From positions 30,097-94,096 of the forward strand of contig JANINJ010000092.1 of the NCBI GenBank assembly GCA_024508855.1: a stretch of DNA of 64,000 nt, given 5' to 3'. This document shows, piece by piece, positions 52,773 to 62,434 of this stretch (its first letter is position 1; each line of letters starts with the position of its first letter). The position numbers and the translations under genes are program-made. Origin of the DNA: Xanthobacteraceae bacterium (GTDB lineage: Bacteria > Pseudomonadota > Alphaproteobacteria > Rhizobiales > Xanthobacteraceae). Under the pieces are notes generated by a model. That model was not told the DNA's origin. It did no database searches and saw only the letters and a list, made by a program, of their open reading frames with translations.

Positions 52773-53870
52773 ATGACCGAGCAGATAATCGAACAGATTT
52801 ATGAGGCGGCGTTCGTCCCGGAATTGTGGCCCGGGGTCCTGCAGCAACTGTGCGGGGCGTCCAATTGCGGCTCCGGCGCGCTGACGGTGTTCAGCGAAGG
52901 TTCCGCGCCGCGTTTCGTCGCCACCGATCTCGTGCGCGGAGCGCTTGAGAGCTTCACCGCACAGAACGGCTGGCAGCGCAGCGAGGCGGTGCCCTATGTG
53001 ATGAAGATGCCGCCGGCGGCCTTTATCTATGAGGCGGACTATTATCCGGCGGACCTGCTCGAGCGTGACGTGCTGCGCAAGGGCGTGCTGGCGCCGCTCG
53101 GTCTCGGCGGGCAGATCGGATCGCTGGTCACCATTCCGACCGGGGAGATGAGCCTGTTCACGTTCGAGCGCTGGCTTCATAACGAGCGGCCGTCGGAGCG
53201 CGATCTGGCGGCGCTGAACTGGCACCGTCCGCATCTGGCACGGGCCAGCGTCATCGCGGCGCGGATGGGGCTTCGCTTCGCGGAGACGATGGTACTGGCG
53301 ATGCAATCGATCGGGCTGCCGGCGGCGGTGCTCAATGGCGCGGGGCGCGTCATCAAGGCCAACGGGATGCTGACCGACATGCCGGACGATTTCATTCCGC
53401 TGGCGCATGGCGGCCTTGCGATTGCCGACAGCGCGGCCAATCGGCTGTTTCAGGAAGCGATCCGGCCGTCCGTGCGCAACGACCCGGCGACCGTGCGGTC
53501 GATCGCGGTGCCTGCGAACGACAAACGGCCGCCGCTGGTGGTGCATACGCTGCCGTTGCGGCGCTCCGCTCATGACCTGTTCATGGGTGGCGATCTGCTC
53601 GTCGCCGTGACCGCGGTGAGCGCCAGCGCCTCGACGCCATCGCCTGGAATCCTCAGCGGCCTGTTCGATCTCAGTCCTGCGGAAGCGCGCCTTGCGGCGG
53701 CTCTCGCGCGTGGCAAATCGCTGGCGGCGGTCGCGGCAGAGCAGAATATCCAGACCAGCACCGCGCGATCCTATCTCGATCAGGTGTTTCGCAAGACCGG
53801 CACGCACAAGCAGGGCGAACTGGTCGCGCTGCTCAAGAGCGTGCAGCCGCTGCGGACGCCGGGCGCATGA
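52773..53870 (+). CDS. LuxR-type helix-turn-helix regulator, 365 residues
   Basis: A cytoplasmic regulator with a large N-terminal sensory region (about 1-290) that resembles no named ligand domain with certainty; it has PAS/GAF-like elements (AVLNGAGRVIKANG). The C-terminal LuxR helix-turn-helix is clear: FDLSPAEARLAAALARGKSLAAVAAEQNIQTSTARSYLDQVFRKTGTHKQGELVALL. The stop overlaps the start of a VanX-like gene by 4 bases. The regulator is divergent from pyrB. Targets and signal are unknown. Confidence 0.85.
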   Translation: MTEQIIEQIYEAAFVPELWPGVLQQLCGASNCGSGALTVFSEGSAPRFVATDLVRGALESFTAQNGWQRSEAVPYVMKMPPAAFIYEADYYPADLLERDVLRKGVLAPLGLGGQIGSLVTIPTGEMSLFTFERWLHNERPSERDLAALNWHRPHLARASVIAARMGLRFAETMVLAMQSIGLPAAVLNGAGRVIKANGMLTDMPDDFIPLAHGGLAIADSAANRLFQEAIRPSVRNDPATVRSIAVPANDKRPPLVVHTLPLRRSAHDLFMGGDLLVAVTAVSASASTPSPGILSGLFDLSPAEARLAAALARGKSLAAVAAEQNIQTSTARSYLDQVFRKTGTHKQGELVALLKSVQPLRTPGA

Positions 53871-54622
53871 TTTTCCGCGCGGTGCTGATCGCTGCGATCG
53901 CCGGGCTTTGCGGAGCGAGCGGCGCGCGTGCGCAGCCGATGCCTGATGACTTTGTTTATTTGCGCAGCCTCGATCCGAGCATCCAGCAGGATATCCGCTA
54001 TGCCGGCGTCAACAATTTCGTCGGGCGCAAGCTGACGGGTTACGATGCTGCCGAATGCATCGTGAAACGCTCGGTCGGTCTCGCGCTGTCGCGCGTGCAG
54101 CGTGATCTTGCGGCGAAACATCTGTCGCTGAAGATGCTCGATTGCTATCGGCCGCAGCGTGCGGTGGACGACATGTACGCATGGGCGCAGGACGGCCGCG
54201 AGACACCGGCGCAGCGCCGCTACAATCCGTCGTTCAGCAAGGCCGAACTGTTTCGCCGCGGCTACGTCGCCAGACATTCCGGCCATTCGACCGGTGCGGC
54301 GGTCGATCTGACGCTGGTGGACCTTCGCGCGGCGAAAGGACCGCCGTTCGATCCGCGACGCAACTACGCCAGTTGCATCGCGCCCGCCGACCAGCGTGCG
54401 CCGGAAGCAAGCGTCGATATGGGCACCGGCTACGATTGCTCGGACGCCAAGGCGCATACGGCCTCGAAGGCGATCACGGCGAAGCAGCGGATGTGGCGCG
54501 ACACCTTGCTCGCAGCGATGGCGAAACAGGGATTCGTCAACTTCCGGCTCGAATGGTGGCATTTTTCGCTGCCGGGAACGGGCCGCACCGCGTATGATTT
54601 CCCGATCGAAGCTCGACGTTAA
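53867..54622 (+). CDS. M15 D-alanyl-D-alanine dipeptidase-like protein (VanX type)
   Basis: An exported 251-residue zinc peptidase. The signal peptide covers about 1-22 (ends RAQ). The VanX pattern is seen: DIRYAGVNNFVGRKL, the SGHSTGAAVDLTL motif with His140 and Asp147, and EWWHF with catalytic Glu229 and metal His232. VanX-like enzymes in Gram-negatives recycle or use D-Ala-D-Ala from the cell wall. Co-translation with the LuxR-type regulator suggests that the pair responds to wall state or outside nutrients. Confidence 0.9.
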   Translation: MIFRAVLIAAIAGLCGASGARAQPMPDDFVYLRSLDPSIQQDIRYAGVNNFVGRKLTGYDAAECIVKRSVGLALSRVQRDLAAKHLSLKMLDCYRPQRAVDDMYAWAQDGRETPAQRRYNPSFSKAELFRRGYVARHSGHSTGAAVDLTLVDLRAAKGPPFDPRRNYASCIAPADQRAPEASVDMGTGYDCSDAKAHTASKAITAKQRMWRDTLLAAMAKQGFVNFRLEWWHFSLPGTGRTAYDFPIEARR

Positions 54623-54690
54623 GATCATTTCAGGCCAAACCGCCGTGCGCAGGTCAGCGTGTGACAAAATGGCAGCAAGGACTATCCTTC

Positions 54691-56346
54691 ATGACGCAGA
54701 CATCCCCATCCGCAACCCGGGACGTATTCAATCAGTCGCCGCCGTTCGAGGACGTGAACCTGTTCGCGCTCGACCGTCCTCTGGTGGATGCGGTGGCGGT
54801 CAATGGCGGCGGGGACGCAGCAAGTGAGCTGACCGAGTTCGGCAGGCACTGGGGCTCGGCGGCGATGAGCGAGCGCGGCCGTCTCGCCAACGAGAACACG
54901 CCGAAACTGAAAACCTTCGACGCGCGCGGCTTCCGTCGCGATCAGGTTGAATTCCATCCGGCCTATCACGAACTGATGGCGCACAGCGCCCACGCAGGCA
55001 TCCACAACTCGACATGGACCGCGGCGGGCGAAGCCGCCGGCGGCGCGTCGGAAGTGGTCCGTGGCGCACGGCTCTTCATCGTCGCGCAGGTGGAGTCCGG
55101 GCATCTGTGTCCGATCACCATGACGCGAGCGGCGGTCGGCGCGCTCGGCGTCGATCCCACGCTCAGGGCCAAGGTGATGCCGGTGCTCGGCACCCGCAGC
55201 TACGATCCGAGTTTCGCGCCGTGGTGGACCAAGCGCGGCATGACCATGGGCATGGGCATGACCGAAAAGCAGGGCGGCACCGATGTGCGCGCCAACATCA
55301 CCCGCGCCGAGCGCGATGGCGACGCCTATCGCGTCACCGGCCACAAGTGGTTCATGTCGGCGCCGATGTGCGACGCGTTCCTGGTGCTGGCGCAGGCCGA
55401 AGGCGGGCTGACCTGCTTCTTCATGCCGCGCTTCGCACCGGACGGCTCGGTGAACGGCATCAACTTCCAGCGGCTGAAGGATAAGCTCGGCAACCGCTCC
55501 AATGCGTCGTCGGAAGTCGAATTCAACAATGCCTATGCGCTGCGGCTCGGCGAGGAGGGGCGTGGTGTGCGTACCATCATCGAGATGGTGTCGCTGACGC
55601 GGCAGGATTGCGCGCTGTCCTCGGCAGGGCTGATGCGGTCGGGTCTCGCGCATGCGATCAACCACACGCGCCATCGCAGCGTGTTCCAGAAGCATCTCGC
55701 GGATCAGCCGCTGATGAAGAGCGTGCTCGCGGACATGGCGCTGCATGTGGAGGCATCGACCGCCCTGGTGATGCGGTTGTGCCGCGCGTTCGACCGTGCG
55801 CCTGTCGACAAGACGGAGGCGGCCTACATGCGGCTGCTGACGCCGGTCATCAAATACTGGATCTGCAAGAGCGCGCCGGGCTTCCTGTATGAGGCAATGG
55901 AGTGCCTCGGCGGCAACGGCTACATCGAGGAAGGCGTCCTGGCACGGCATTATCGTGAATCGCCGGTTAACGCGATCTGGGAAGGTTCGGGCAACGTGAT
56001 GTGCCTCGACGTGCTGCGTGCGTTATCGCGCGAGGCGGATGGCACCGAGGTCGTGCTGAAGCATCTCATCGAGCAGACGCGAGATTTGCCCGGCGCGGCC
56101 GATGCCATCGCCGGCATCGTCAAGACGTTGCGGCAGCCGGACGCGGAGCGCACCGCGCGCATCGCGGTCGAGAAGCTGGCACAGGTGGCCGCCGCTGCCG
56201 CGCTCCACGAGGTGAGGCCAAAGAGCGCGCACCTGTTCGCCGCGACGCGGCTGAAGGAGGAACACGGCGCGCTTTACGGTTCGGCCGACCTGAGCGAGGC
56301 CGATGCGCGGGGCCTGCTGGAGCGGGCGCTGCCGTCATCAAAATAA
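54691..56346 (+). CDS. AidB-like acyl-CoA dehydrogenase family protein, 551 residues
   Basis: Flavoprotein resembling E. coli AidB, which binds DNA and is linked to protection from alkylation. The start VFNQSPPFEDVNLFALD matches the AidB N-terminal pattern, followed by GRLANENTPKLKTFDARG. The core acyl-CoA dehydrogenase motifs MGMTEKQGGTDVRANI, GHKWFMSAPMCDAFLVLAQ and the FAD region YEAMECLGGNGYIEEG / NAIWEGSGNVMCLDVLRAL are clear. AAGGA precedes ATG 54691. Length is normal for AidB. True dehydrogenase substrate, if any, is unknown. Confidence 0.9.
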   Translation: MTQTSPSATRDVFNQSPPFEDVNLFALDRPLVDAVAVNGGGDAASELTEFGRHWGSAAMSERGRLANENTPKLKTFDARGFRRDQVEFHPAYHELMAHSAHAGIHNSTWTAAGEAAGGASEVVRGARLFIVAQVESGHLCPITMTRAAVGALGVDPTLRAKVMPVLGTRSYDPSFAPWWTKRGMTMGMGMTEKQGGTDVRANITRAERDGDAYRVTGHKWFMSAPMCDAFLVLAQAEGGLTCFFMPRFAPDGSVNGINFQRLKDKLGNRSNASSEVEFNNAYALRLGEEGRGVRTIIEMVSLTRQDCALSSAGLMRSGLAHAINHTRHRSVFQKHLADQPLMKSVLADMALHVEASTALVMRLCRAFDRAPVDKTEAAYMRLLTPVIKYWICKSAPGFLYEAMECLGGNGYIEEGVLARHYRESPVNAIWEGSGNVMCLDVLRALSREADGTEVVLKHLIEQTRDLPGAADAIAGIVKTLRQPDAERTARIAVEKLAQVAAAAALHEVRPKSAHLFAATRLKEEHGALYGSADLSEADARGLLERALPSSK

Positions 56347-56358
56347 CGCTCTTTGTTT

Positions 56359-56450
56359 CGTCATGGCCGGGCCCCGTCCCGGCCATCCACGTCTTTCTCG
56401 TCGGGCTGTCCCTTAGGACGTGGATGCTCGCGACAAGCGCGGGCATGACG
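56359..56450. repeat. Palindromic intergenic repeat, family A, copy 3
   Basis: Diverged copy of the element at 25291: CGTCATGGCCGGG, GGCCATCCACGTC, central GACGTGGATGC and end GGGCATGACG. It lies just after the AidB-like gene, before the CPBP gene. Confidence 0.82.
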
Positions 56451-56490
56451 GATGGAGACTTTGGTAAGATTTCCCCCTGACAGTGCGCCC

Positions 56491-57270
56491 ATGACCGCGT
56501 TCGAAACCTCCGCAAACCAGATTCCGCCTTCGCAGCCCGCGCCGCGGCCGCCGCAGGCGTGGAAGTTCATCGGCACCAGCCTGTGGGGCGTGGTGATCTT
56601 TGCCGCGCTGTTTCTCGGGCAGCTTGCGGTAGTCGGCATCCTGCTGCTGCGGCAGGAAGGCCCGGTCAATTTTTCCAGCCTGAAGGACGTGCTGGGCGGC
56701 GGGGTCGCGCTGTCGCTGTCGGTCATCACCGGTCTTCCGGCGGTGCTGCTGGCGATCTGGATTGCGACCAGCCGGACGCGCATTTCGTTCGCGGACTATC
56801 TCGGGCTACGCTGGACTTCATGGAGTAACGCAGCGAAAGCCTTGCTCGCGCTGATCGTGCTGGTGACGGCGTGGGATATGCTCTCCCGCGCGCTCGGCCG
56901 CGAGGTGACGGCGGGCTTCATGGTCGACGTGCTGAAATCGGCGCAGGCCGACAACGCGGTGTGGCTACTGGTGATCGCGTTCTGCGTCGCGGCGCCGATT
57001 ACGGAAGAGTTTTTCGTGCGCGGCTTCCTCTATCGCGGCTGGTCGGAATCGTTCCTGCGGCCGGTGGGAGCTATCGTGCTGTCATCGGCGGTGTGGACCG
57101 CGATGCACCTGCAATACGACTGGTTCTTCTTCGCCGAGATCATGAGCATCGGCCTGCTGTTCGGCTATGTCCGCTACCGCACCGGCTCGACCTGGCTGAC
57201 GGTGGTGCTGCACGGGCTGAACAATCTCGCCGCCACCGTCCAGACCATGTGGCTCGCGACGCATTCGTGA
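56491..57270 (+). CDS. CPBP family intramembrane metalloprotease, 259 residues
   Basis: Membrane protein of the CAAX-processing/bacteriocin-protection (Abi) family, with about seven helices after a Pro-rich N-terminal 30 residues. Motif 1 is ITEEFFVRGFLYRG (EExxxR), motif 2 is AMHLQYD, and motif 3 is VLHGLNN, the putative zinc ligands. ATG 56491 is used; ATG 56452 is an in-frame alternative that would begin next to repeat A3. Neither has a strong ribosome site. The target peptide is unknown. Confidence 0.87.
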   Translation: MTAFETSANQIPPSQPAPRPPQAWKFIGTSLWGVVIFAALFLGQLAVVGILLLRQEGPVNFSSLKDVLGGGVALSLSVITGLPAVLLAIWIATSRTRISFADYLGLRWTSWSNAAKALLALIVLVTAWDMLSRALGREVTAGFMVDVLKSAQADNAVWLLVIAFCVAAPITEEFFVRGFLYRGWSESFLRPVGAIVLSSAVWTAMHLQYDWFFFAEIMSIGLLFGYVRYRTGSTWLTVVLHGLNNLAATVQTMWLATHS

Positions 57271-57285
57271 TGCGTCGCGCCGCGG

Positions 57286-58215
57286 TCAACCGCCGGCGAA
57301 GGTGATGAACACCGGCATGGTGAAAACCGCGATGGCGGTTTGCAATGTCAGGATTTGCGCCAGCAGCGGCGCGTCGCCGCCCATCTGCCGCGCCAGCACG
57401 TAACCGTTCGATGCGCTCGGCACCGAGGCGCAGGTTGCGACCACGGCGAGGTTCGATCCCGAAAGCCCAAACGCCATTCCGAGCGAGATCGCCATCACCG
57501 GCATCACGATCAGCTTGAGGAAAACGGTGACGATGGCGGCCGGGCGCGGCTTCATCAATCCTTCGAGATGCAGTCCTGCGCCGACCACCAGAAGCCCGAC
57601 GGCGAGCGAGCACTGCCCGAGCGAGCCGGCGAACTCATACAGCGGCCGCGGCACCGGCAGATGCGAAAGATTGAGCGCGATACCGATCACGCAGCCCCAG
57701 ATCATCGGGTTGCGGGCGATGGCCAGCAGCGTGAAGTGCCACGGCATCCGCTGCGGCGACGCGAAATGCGCCAGCACCGACACGCTGAGGATGTTGATGA
57801 CCGGGATCATCGCTACCATCGCGACCGATGCCAGCGTCAGGCCGAGATCGCCGAGCAGGCTGCCCGCGACGGACAGCGCAACGAAGGTCTGCCAGCGCAC
57901 CGCGCCCTGAAACACCGAGGTGAAGGCGGGGCCGTCGAGCGGCATGACCTTCTCCAGCAGCGGCCGCAGCACGAGACATAGCGTCGCCATCGCCAGCACC
58001 GACAGCAGCACCGCACCGCCGACGCCGGCAACGGGCACCGACGACAGGTTGGCGCGCCCCAGCGTATCGATCAGCAGCGCCGGGAACAGCACGTAGTAGA
58101 CGAGTTGTTCCAGCCCGATCCAGTGGTCGTCTTTCGGCAGCAGGATACGGCGCAGCAGATAGCCGAGCACGATCAGTAGGAACACCGGCACCAGCGAGGC
58201 GAAGACGGTCAGCAT
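57286..58215 (-). CDS. AEC family transporter, 309 residues
   Basis: Ten-helix permease of the auxin efflux carrier family. Signs are the helix-1 region MLTVFASLVPVFLLIVLGYLL, the conserved PALLIDTLGR and the second half NPMIWGCVIGIALNL with a LLVVGAGLHL strand, and PSASNGYVLARQMGGD near the end. Members export malate, auxin-like or amino acid compounds. It starts 13 bases after the ruvX stop on the same strand and is likely co-transcribed with it. Confidence 0.9.
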   Translation of the reverse strand: MLTVFASLVPVFLLIVLGYLLRRILLPKDDHWIGLEQLVYYVLFPALLIDTLGRANLSSVPVAGVGGAVLLSVLAMATLCLVLRPLLEKVMPLDGPAFTSVFQGAVRWQTFVALSVAGSLLGDLGLTLASVAMVAMIPVINILSVSVLAHFASPQRMPWHFTLLAIARNPMIWGCVIGIALNLSHLPVPRPLYEFAGSLGQCSLAVGLLVVGAGLHLEGLMKPRPAAIVTVFLKLIVMPVMAISLGMAFGLSGSNLAVVATCASVPSASNGYVLARQMGGDAPLLAQILTLQTAIAVFTMPVFITFAGG

Positions 58216-58228
58216 GCGGCGGCGGCCT

Positions 58229-58720
58229 TTAGCGCTTCAGCGCGGCGAGCCGGTCGAGCGCGCCTTGCAGAATGAAAATCGCGGCGTGCTCGTCGATCAC
58301 CTTGGCGCGCTTGGCGCGGCTCACGTCGTTGGCGATCAGTTCGCGTTCGACCGCAGCCGTCGACAGCCGCTCGTCCCACAGGCCGATCGGCAACTCTGTG
58401 AGGCGGGAGAAATTGCGGGCGAAGGCGCGAGTCGATTGCGCGCGCGGTCCCTCGCTGCCATCCATGTTGATCGGCAGGCCGAGCACGAAACCGCAGGCGT
58501 TGCGCGCCTGCGCCATTGCCAGCAGCTTTGCCGCGTCGGCGGTGAAGGCTTTGCGCTGCACGGTCTCGACGCCGGTGGCGAGCCTGCGGTCGGGATCGGA
58601 TACCGCCACGCCGATGGTTTTGGTGCCGAGGTCGAGCCCGAGCAATGCACCGCGCGCGGGCCACAACGGAACGGCTTCGATCAGGGGCAACACGGGTGCG
58701 GTCATCGCCTCGCATAACAT
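58229..58720 (-). CDS. ruvX: Holliday junction resolvase-like protein RuvX (YqgF)
   Basis: A 163-residue RNase H-like nuclease, needed for 16S rRNA 5' end maturation in E. coli and also linked to junction resolution. Motifs are LGLDLGTKTIGVAVSDPDRR, CGFVLGLPINMDGSEG, LPIGLWDERLSTAAVERELI and AKVIDEHAAIFILQGALD, each with a candidate acidic metal ligand. It lies upstream of the AEC gene and divergent from a small membrane protein gene, close to gatCAB as in related genomes. Confidence 0.93.
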   Translation of the reverse strand: MLCEAMTAPVLPLIEAVPLWPARGALLGLDLGTKTIGVAVSDPDRRLATGVETVQRKAFTADAAKLLAMAQARNACGFVLGLPINMDGSEGPRAQSTRAFARNFSRLTELPIGLWDERLSTAAVERELIANDVSRAKRAKVIDEHAAIFILQGALDRLAALKR

Positions 58721-58823
58721 GCCTGATGCAGCGAAACACCTTTCTCTTGACGGCCTTGTGGATGGGCCGCATTGCGTGAAGCGCCGTCGATTTCCACCAG
58801 ACGGGCGGCAGCGGGGTTGCGGG

Positions 58824-59039
58824 ATGGATGCGTTGAGCCTGTTCGGGCTGTTTGCGGTGTCGTTGATGCTGGTAAGCTATGCGCTCGAGGATCGCAGTGC
58901 GTGGTGGATCCTGGTGTTCGCCGTGGCCTGTGCAGCCGGATCGGCTTACGGCTTTTTGCAGGGCGCGTGGCCGTTCGGGCTGGTCGAGGCGGTGTGGAGT
59001 ATCGTTGCGCTGCGGCGCTGGATGCAAAAGCGCACATAG
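58824..59039 (+). CDS. Small membrane protein of unknown function, 71 residues
   Basis: Two to three hydrophobic segments: LFGLFAVSLMLVSYAL, WWILVFAVACAAGSAYGFL and GLVEAVWSIVALRRW. The family pattern (DxLSLFGLFAV...SYALEDRS...LQGAWPFGLVEA) is conserved in what I recall of Bradyrhizobium genomes, without assigned function. GGGG lies shortly before ATG 58824. It precedes the nitronate monooxygenase gene by 75 bases. Confidence 0.72.
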   Translation: MDALSLFGLFAVSLMLVSYALEDRSAWWILVFAVACAAGSAYGFLQGAWPFGLVEAVWSIVALRRWMQKRT

Positions 59040-59114
59040 GCTCTGGCCAAACTCGCATTGCCGCGCGCCTCTCGATTTGCGAGACATGGACGGTCAATTG
59101 CGAGGACATCCGCC

Positions 59115-60191
59115 ATGTGGCCCGACCGCCGATTGCTCGACCTGTTCAAGATCGATCTCCCCATCGTTCAGGCCCCGATGGCCGGCGCGATGGATACCGA
59201 ACTGGCGATCGCGGCTGCGCAGGCGGGGGCATTGGCAGCGCTGCCGTGCGCGATGCTGTCGCCGGAAAAAGCGCGCGATCAGGTCAACATCTTTCGCCAG
59301 CAGGTCTCCGCGCCGGTCTCGATGAATTTCTTCGCGCACACGGCGACGACGCCGGACCCGGCGCGGGATGCGGCGTGGCGCAACACGCTCGCGCCTTATT
59401 ATAAAGAGATGCAGCTCGATCCGGCGATGCCGATCCCGGCGGCGGCGCGGGCGCCGTTCGATGCGGCGATGTGCGAAGTGGTCGAGACCGTGAAGCCGGA
59501 GATCGTCAGCTTCCACTTTGGCTTGCCGGAAGAAAGCCTGCTGCGGCGGGTGAGGGACGCGGGCTGCGTCGTCATCGCCTCCGCCACCATCGTCAAGGAA
59601 GCGGTGTGGCTGGAGGAGCGCGGCGTCGATGCGATCATCGCGCAGGGCGCGGAGGCGGGCGGCCATCGCAGCATGTTCCTCACCGACGACATCGCGACCC
59701 AGCCGGGCACCTTCGCGCTGATCCCGCAGATGGTCGATGCGGTGCGGGTGCCGGTGATCGCGGCGGGTGGCATCGCGGACGGGCGCGGCATTGCCGCCGC
59801 CTTCGCGCTCGGTGCATCCGGGGTGCAGATCGGCACCGCCTATCTGCGTTGCCCGGAAGCCAAGGTCAGTCCCATCATCCGGAAGAGCCTTGCGCAGGCG
59901 CAGGACGGCTCCACCGCCATCACCAATGTGATGACCGGGCGGCCCGCGCGCGGCATCATGAACCGGGCGATGCGCGAGTTGGGTCCGGTGACGTCCGAAG
60001 GTCCGGGGTTCCCGCATGCCGCGGCGGCATTCGGCCCGTTGAAGGCGGCAGCTGAAAAAGAAGGCAGGCCGGATTTCACCAATCTGTGGGCCGGGCAGGC
60101 GGTGGCGCTCACCCACGAAATGCCGGCGACGGACCTGACGCGGGCGCTGGCGGGCGCTGCGCTGCGCCGTCTCAGCGAGATGCGCGGCTGA
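59115..60191 (+). CDS. Nitronate monooxygenase / NPD family FMN enzyme, 358 residues
   Basis: FMN-dependent enzyme of the 2-nitropropane dioxygenase family that oxidises nitronates (and so detoxifies nitroalkanes), or acts as enoyl reductase-like protein. The barrel is shown by LPIVQAPMAGAMDTELAIAAA, SMNFFAH, FHFGLPEESLL, IIAQGAEAGGHRSMF and PVIAAGGIADGRGIAAAFALGASGVQIGTAYL. The QGxEAGGH loop carries the catalytic His of class I enzymes. GAGGA precedes ATG 59115. The substrate is not certain. Confidence 0.9.
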   Translation: MWPDRRLLDLFKIDLPIVQAPMAGAMDTELAIAAAQAGALAALPCAMLSPEKARDQVNIFRQQVSAPVSMNFFAHTATTPDPARDAAWRNTLAPYYKEMQLDPAMPIPAAARAPFDAAMCEVVETVKPEIVSFHFGLPEESLLRRVRDAGCVVIASATIVKEAVWLEERGVDAIIAQGAEAGGHRSMFLTDDIATQPGTFALIPQMVDAVRVPVIAAGGIADGRGIAAAFALGASGVQIGTAYLRCPEAKVSPIIRKSLAQAQDGSTAITNVMTGRPARGIMNRAMRELGPVTSEGPGFPHAAAAFGPLKAAAEKEGRPDFTNLWAGQAVALTHEMPATDLTRALAGAALRRLSEMRG

Positions 60192-60257
60192 TCGGCCGCG
60201 GGTCCGCGCGGTTGCGGCGCGAAAGCTCCGTCTGCTATACGGCGGGTGCCGATGTAA

Positions 60258-60593
<336 letters not shown>

Positions 60594-60620
60594 GAGGCCT
60601 CTTGCGAGACTGGAAATCCG

Positions 60621-60830
60621 ATGTGCCTGCTCTGCGATGACGAAAAGGCCTATCAGGCCTACATGACGTATCTCGACGCGATGCGGCGCAAGGGCGAGAA
60701 CGCCGATCCCGACAAGGCGATGGATGCCGCGCTCGATGCGCTCGAAGCCGCCGACAAGGCGCAGCGTGCCGACGATCCCGCAAACGACAAGACGCTGTCG
60801 CCCTTCTTCTGTAGCCCGGTTGTGAAATGA
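60621..60830 (+). CDS. Small Cys-containing protein between gatC and gatA, 69 residues
   Basis: Starts [19 protein letters not shown] (a CxxC pair), continues with an acidic, Ala-rich helix [20 protein letters not shown], and ends [11 protein letters not shown]. The stop overlaps the gatA start by 4 bases, so it is translated together with the amidotransferase. I recall it as conserved in this place in related genomes, with no named function. A metal or iron-sulfur site from the three Cys is only a guess. Confidence 0.75.
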   Translation: MCLLCDDEKAYQAYMTYLDAMRRKGENADPDKAMDAALDALEAADKAQRADDPANDKTLSPFFCSPVVK

Positions 60831-62302
60831 CTGACCTGACCTCGTTGACGCTCGCGGAAGCCAGAGACGGCCTCGCGCAGAAATCCTTCACGTCGCTCGA
60901 ACTGACCGAGGCGCACATCAAGGCCGTCGAGCAGGCGCGCGCGCTGAACGCCTATGTGCTGGAAACGCCGGATCAGGCGCGCACGATGGCGCGCGCGGCG
61001 GACGAGAAGATCGCGAAGGGCGAAGGTGGTCCGCTCGGCGGCATTCCGCTCGGCGTCAAGGACCTGTTCGCGACCAGGGGCGTGCGCACCACCGCATGTT
61101 CGAAAATCCTCGACGACTTCAAGCCGACCTATGAATCCACCGTCACCTCGCAACTCTGGCGCGACGGTGCGGTGATGCTCGGCAAGCTCAACAACGACGA
61201 ATTCGCCATGGGCTCGTCGAACGAGACCTCGTGTTTCGGTCCCGTCATCAATCCGTGGCGCCGCGAAGGTTCCGACACCAAGCTGGTGCCCGGTGGATCA
61301 TCGGGCGGTTCGGCGTCGGCAGTGGCGGCAGGTCTGTGCCTCGGTGCGACCGGCACCGATACCGGCGGCTCGATCCGCCAGCCGGCGGCGTTTGCCGGCA
61401 TCGTCGGCATGAAGCCGACCTATGGCCGCTGCTCGCGCTGGGGCATCGTCGCCTTCGCCTCCTCGCTCGATCAGGCGGGACCGTTCGCGCGCACCGTGCG
61501 CGACACCGCGATCCTGATGCGTTCGATGGCGGGGCACGATCCGAAGGACACTACCTCAGTCGATCGTGCGGTGCCGGATTACGAGGCCGCGGTCGGCAAA
61601 TCGATCAAGGGCCTGAAGATAGGTATTCCGAAGGAGTACCGCCTCGACGGGATGCCGCAGGAGATCGAGAAGCTGTGGGCGCAGGGCGCGGACTGGCTGA
61701 AGGCCGCCGGCGCCGAACTGGTCGAAGTGTCGCTGCCGCACACCAAGTACGCGCTGCCCGCTTATTATATTGTCGCGCCGGCGGAAGCTTCCTCGAACCT
61801 CGCGCGCTACGACGGCGTGCGCTACGGCGCGCGCGTCGAGGGCAACAACATCATCGAGATGTACGAGAACACCCGCGCTGCCGGTTTCGGGCCGGAGGTG
61901 CGCCGCCGCATCATGATCGGCACCTACGTGCTGTCGGCCGGCTACTACGACGCCTACTATCTGCGCGCGCAAAAAGTACGCACGCTGATCAAGAAGGATT
62001 TTGAGGACTGCTTCGCGCAGGGCGTCCATGCCATCCTGACGCCGGCGACGCCGTCGGCCGCCTTCGGCATCGGCGAGAAGGCCGGCGCAGATCCGGTCGA
62101 GATGTATCTCAACGACATCTTCACGGTGACGGTGAACATGGCGGGACTTCCCGGCATCGCGGTTCCCGCCGGCAAGGACGCGCAGGGGCTGCCGCTCGGG
62201 CTGCAACTGATCGGCCGTCCGTTCGACGAGGAAACGCTGTTCTCGATCGGCGAGGTGGTGGAGCAGGCGGCCGGGCATTTCACGCCGGACAAGTGGTGGT
62301 GA
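60827..62302 (+). CDS. gatA: Asp-tRNA(Asn)/Glu-tRNA(Gln) amidotransferase subunit A
   Basis: The glutaminase subunit, which frees ammonia for transfer to charged tRNA. 491 residues of the amidase signature family. The Ser-cisSer-Lys triad is Lys78 (PLGVKDLF), Ser158 (PGGSSGGS) and nucleophile Ser182 ([11 protein letters not shown]). The later [14 protein letters not shown] and [14 protein letters not shown] segments fit. It is coupled to the preceding small gene by a 4-base overlap. Many alphaproteobacteria depend on it for Gln-tRNA because GlnRS is absent. Confidence 0.97.
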   Translation: MTDLTSLTLAEARDGLAQKSFTSLELTEAHIKAVEQARALNAYVLETPDQARTMARAADEKIAKGEGGPLGGIPLGVKDLFATRGVRTTACSKILDDFKPTYESTVTSQLWRDGAVMLGKLNNDEFAMGSSNETSCFGPVINPWRREGSDTKLVPGGSSGGSASAVAAGLCLGATGTDTGGSIRQPAAFAGIVGMKPTYGRCSRWGIVAFASSLDQAGPFARTVRDTAILMRSMAGHDPKDTTSVDRAVPDYEAAVGKSIKGLKIGIPKEYRLDGMPQEIEKLWAQGADWLKAAGAELVEVSLPHTKYALPAYYIVAPAEASSNLARYDGVRYGARVEGNNIIEMYENTRAAGFGPEVRRRIMIGTYVLSAGYYDAYYLRAQKVRTLIKKDFEDCFAQGVHAILTPATPSAAFGIGEKAGADPVEMYLNDIFTVTVNMAGLPGIAVPAGKDAQGLPLGLQLIGRPFDEETLFSIGEVVEQAAGHFTPDKWW

Positions 62303-62434
62303 TCGGGCAGGGGTGGCCGCATGGTCACATCCGTGTGGCCGATGGCCTCTCTCTTATTAACCATGCTAAGCAGGACAGCAGCGGCCGGTGCCGGATTTAT
62401 CCATCGGCAAACACAATCGAGCGATAATTCCGGA

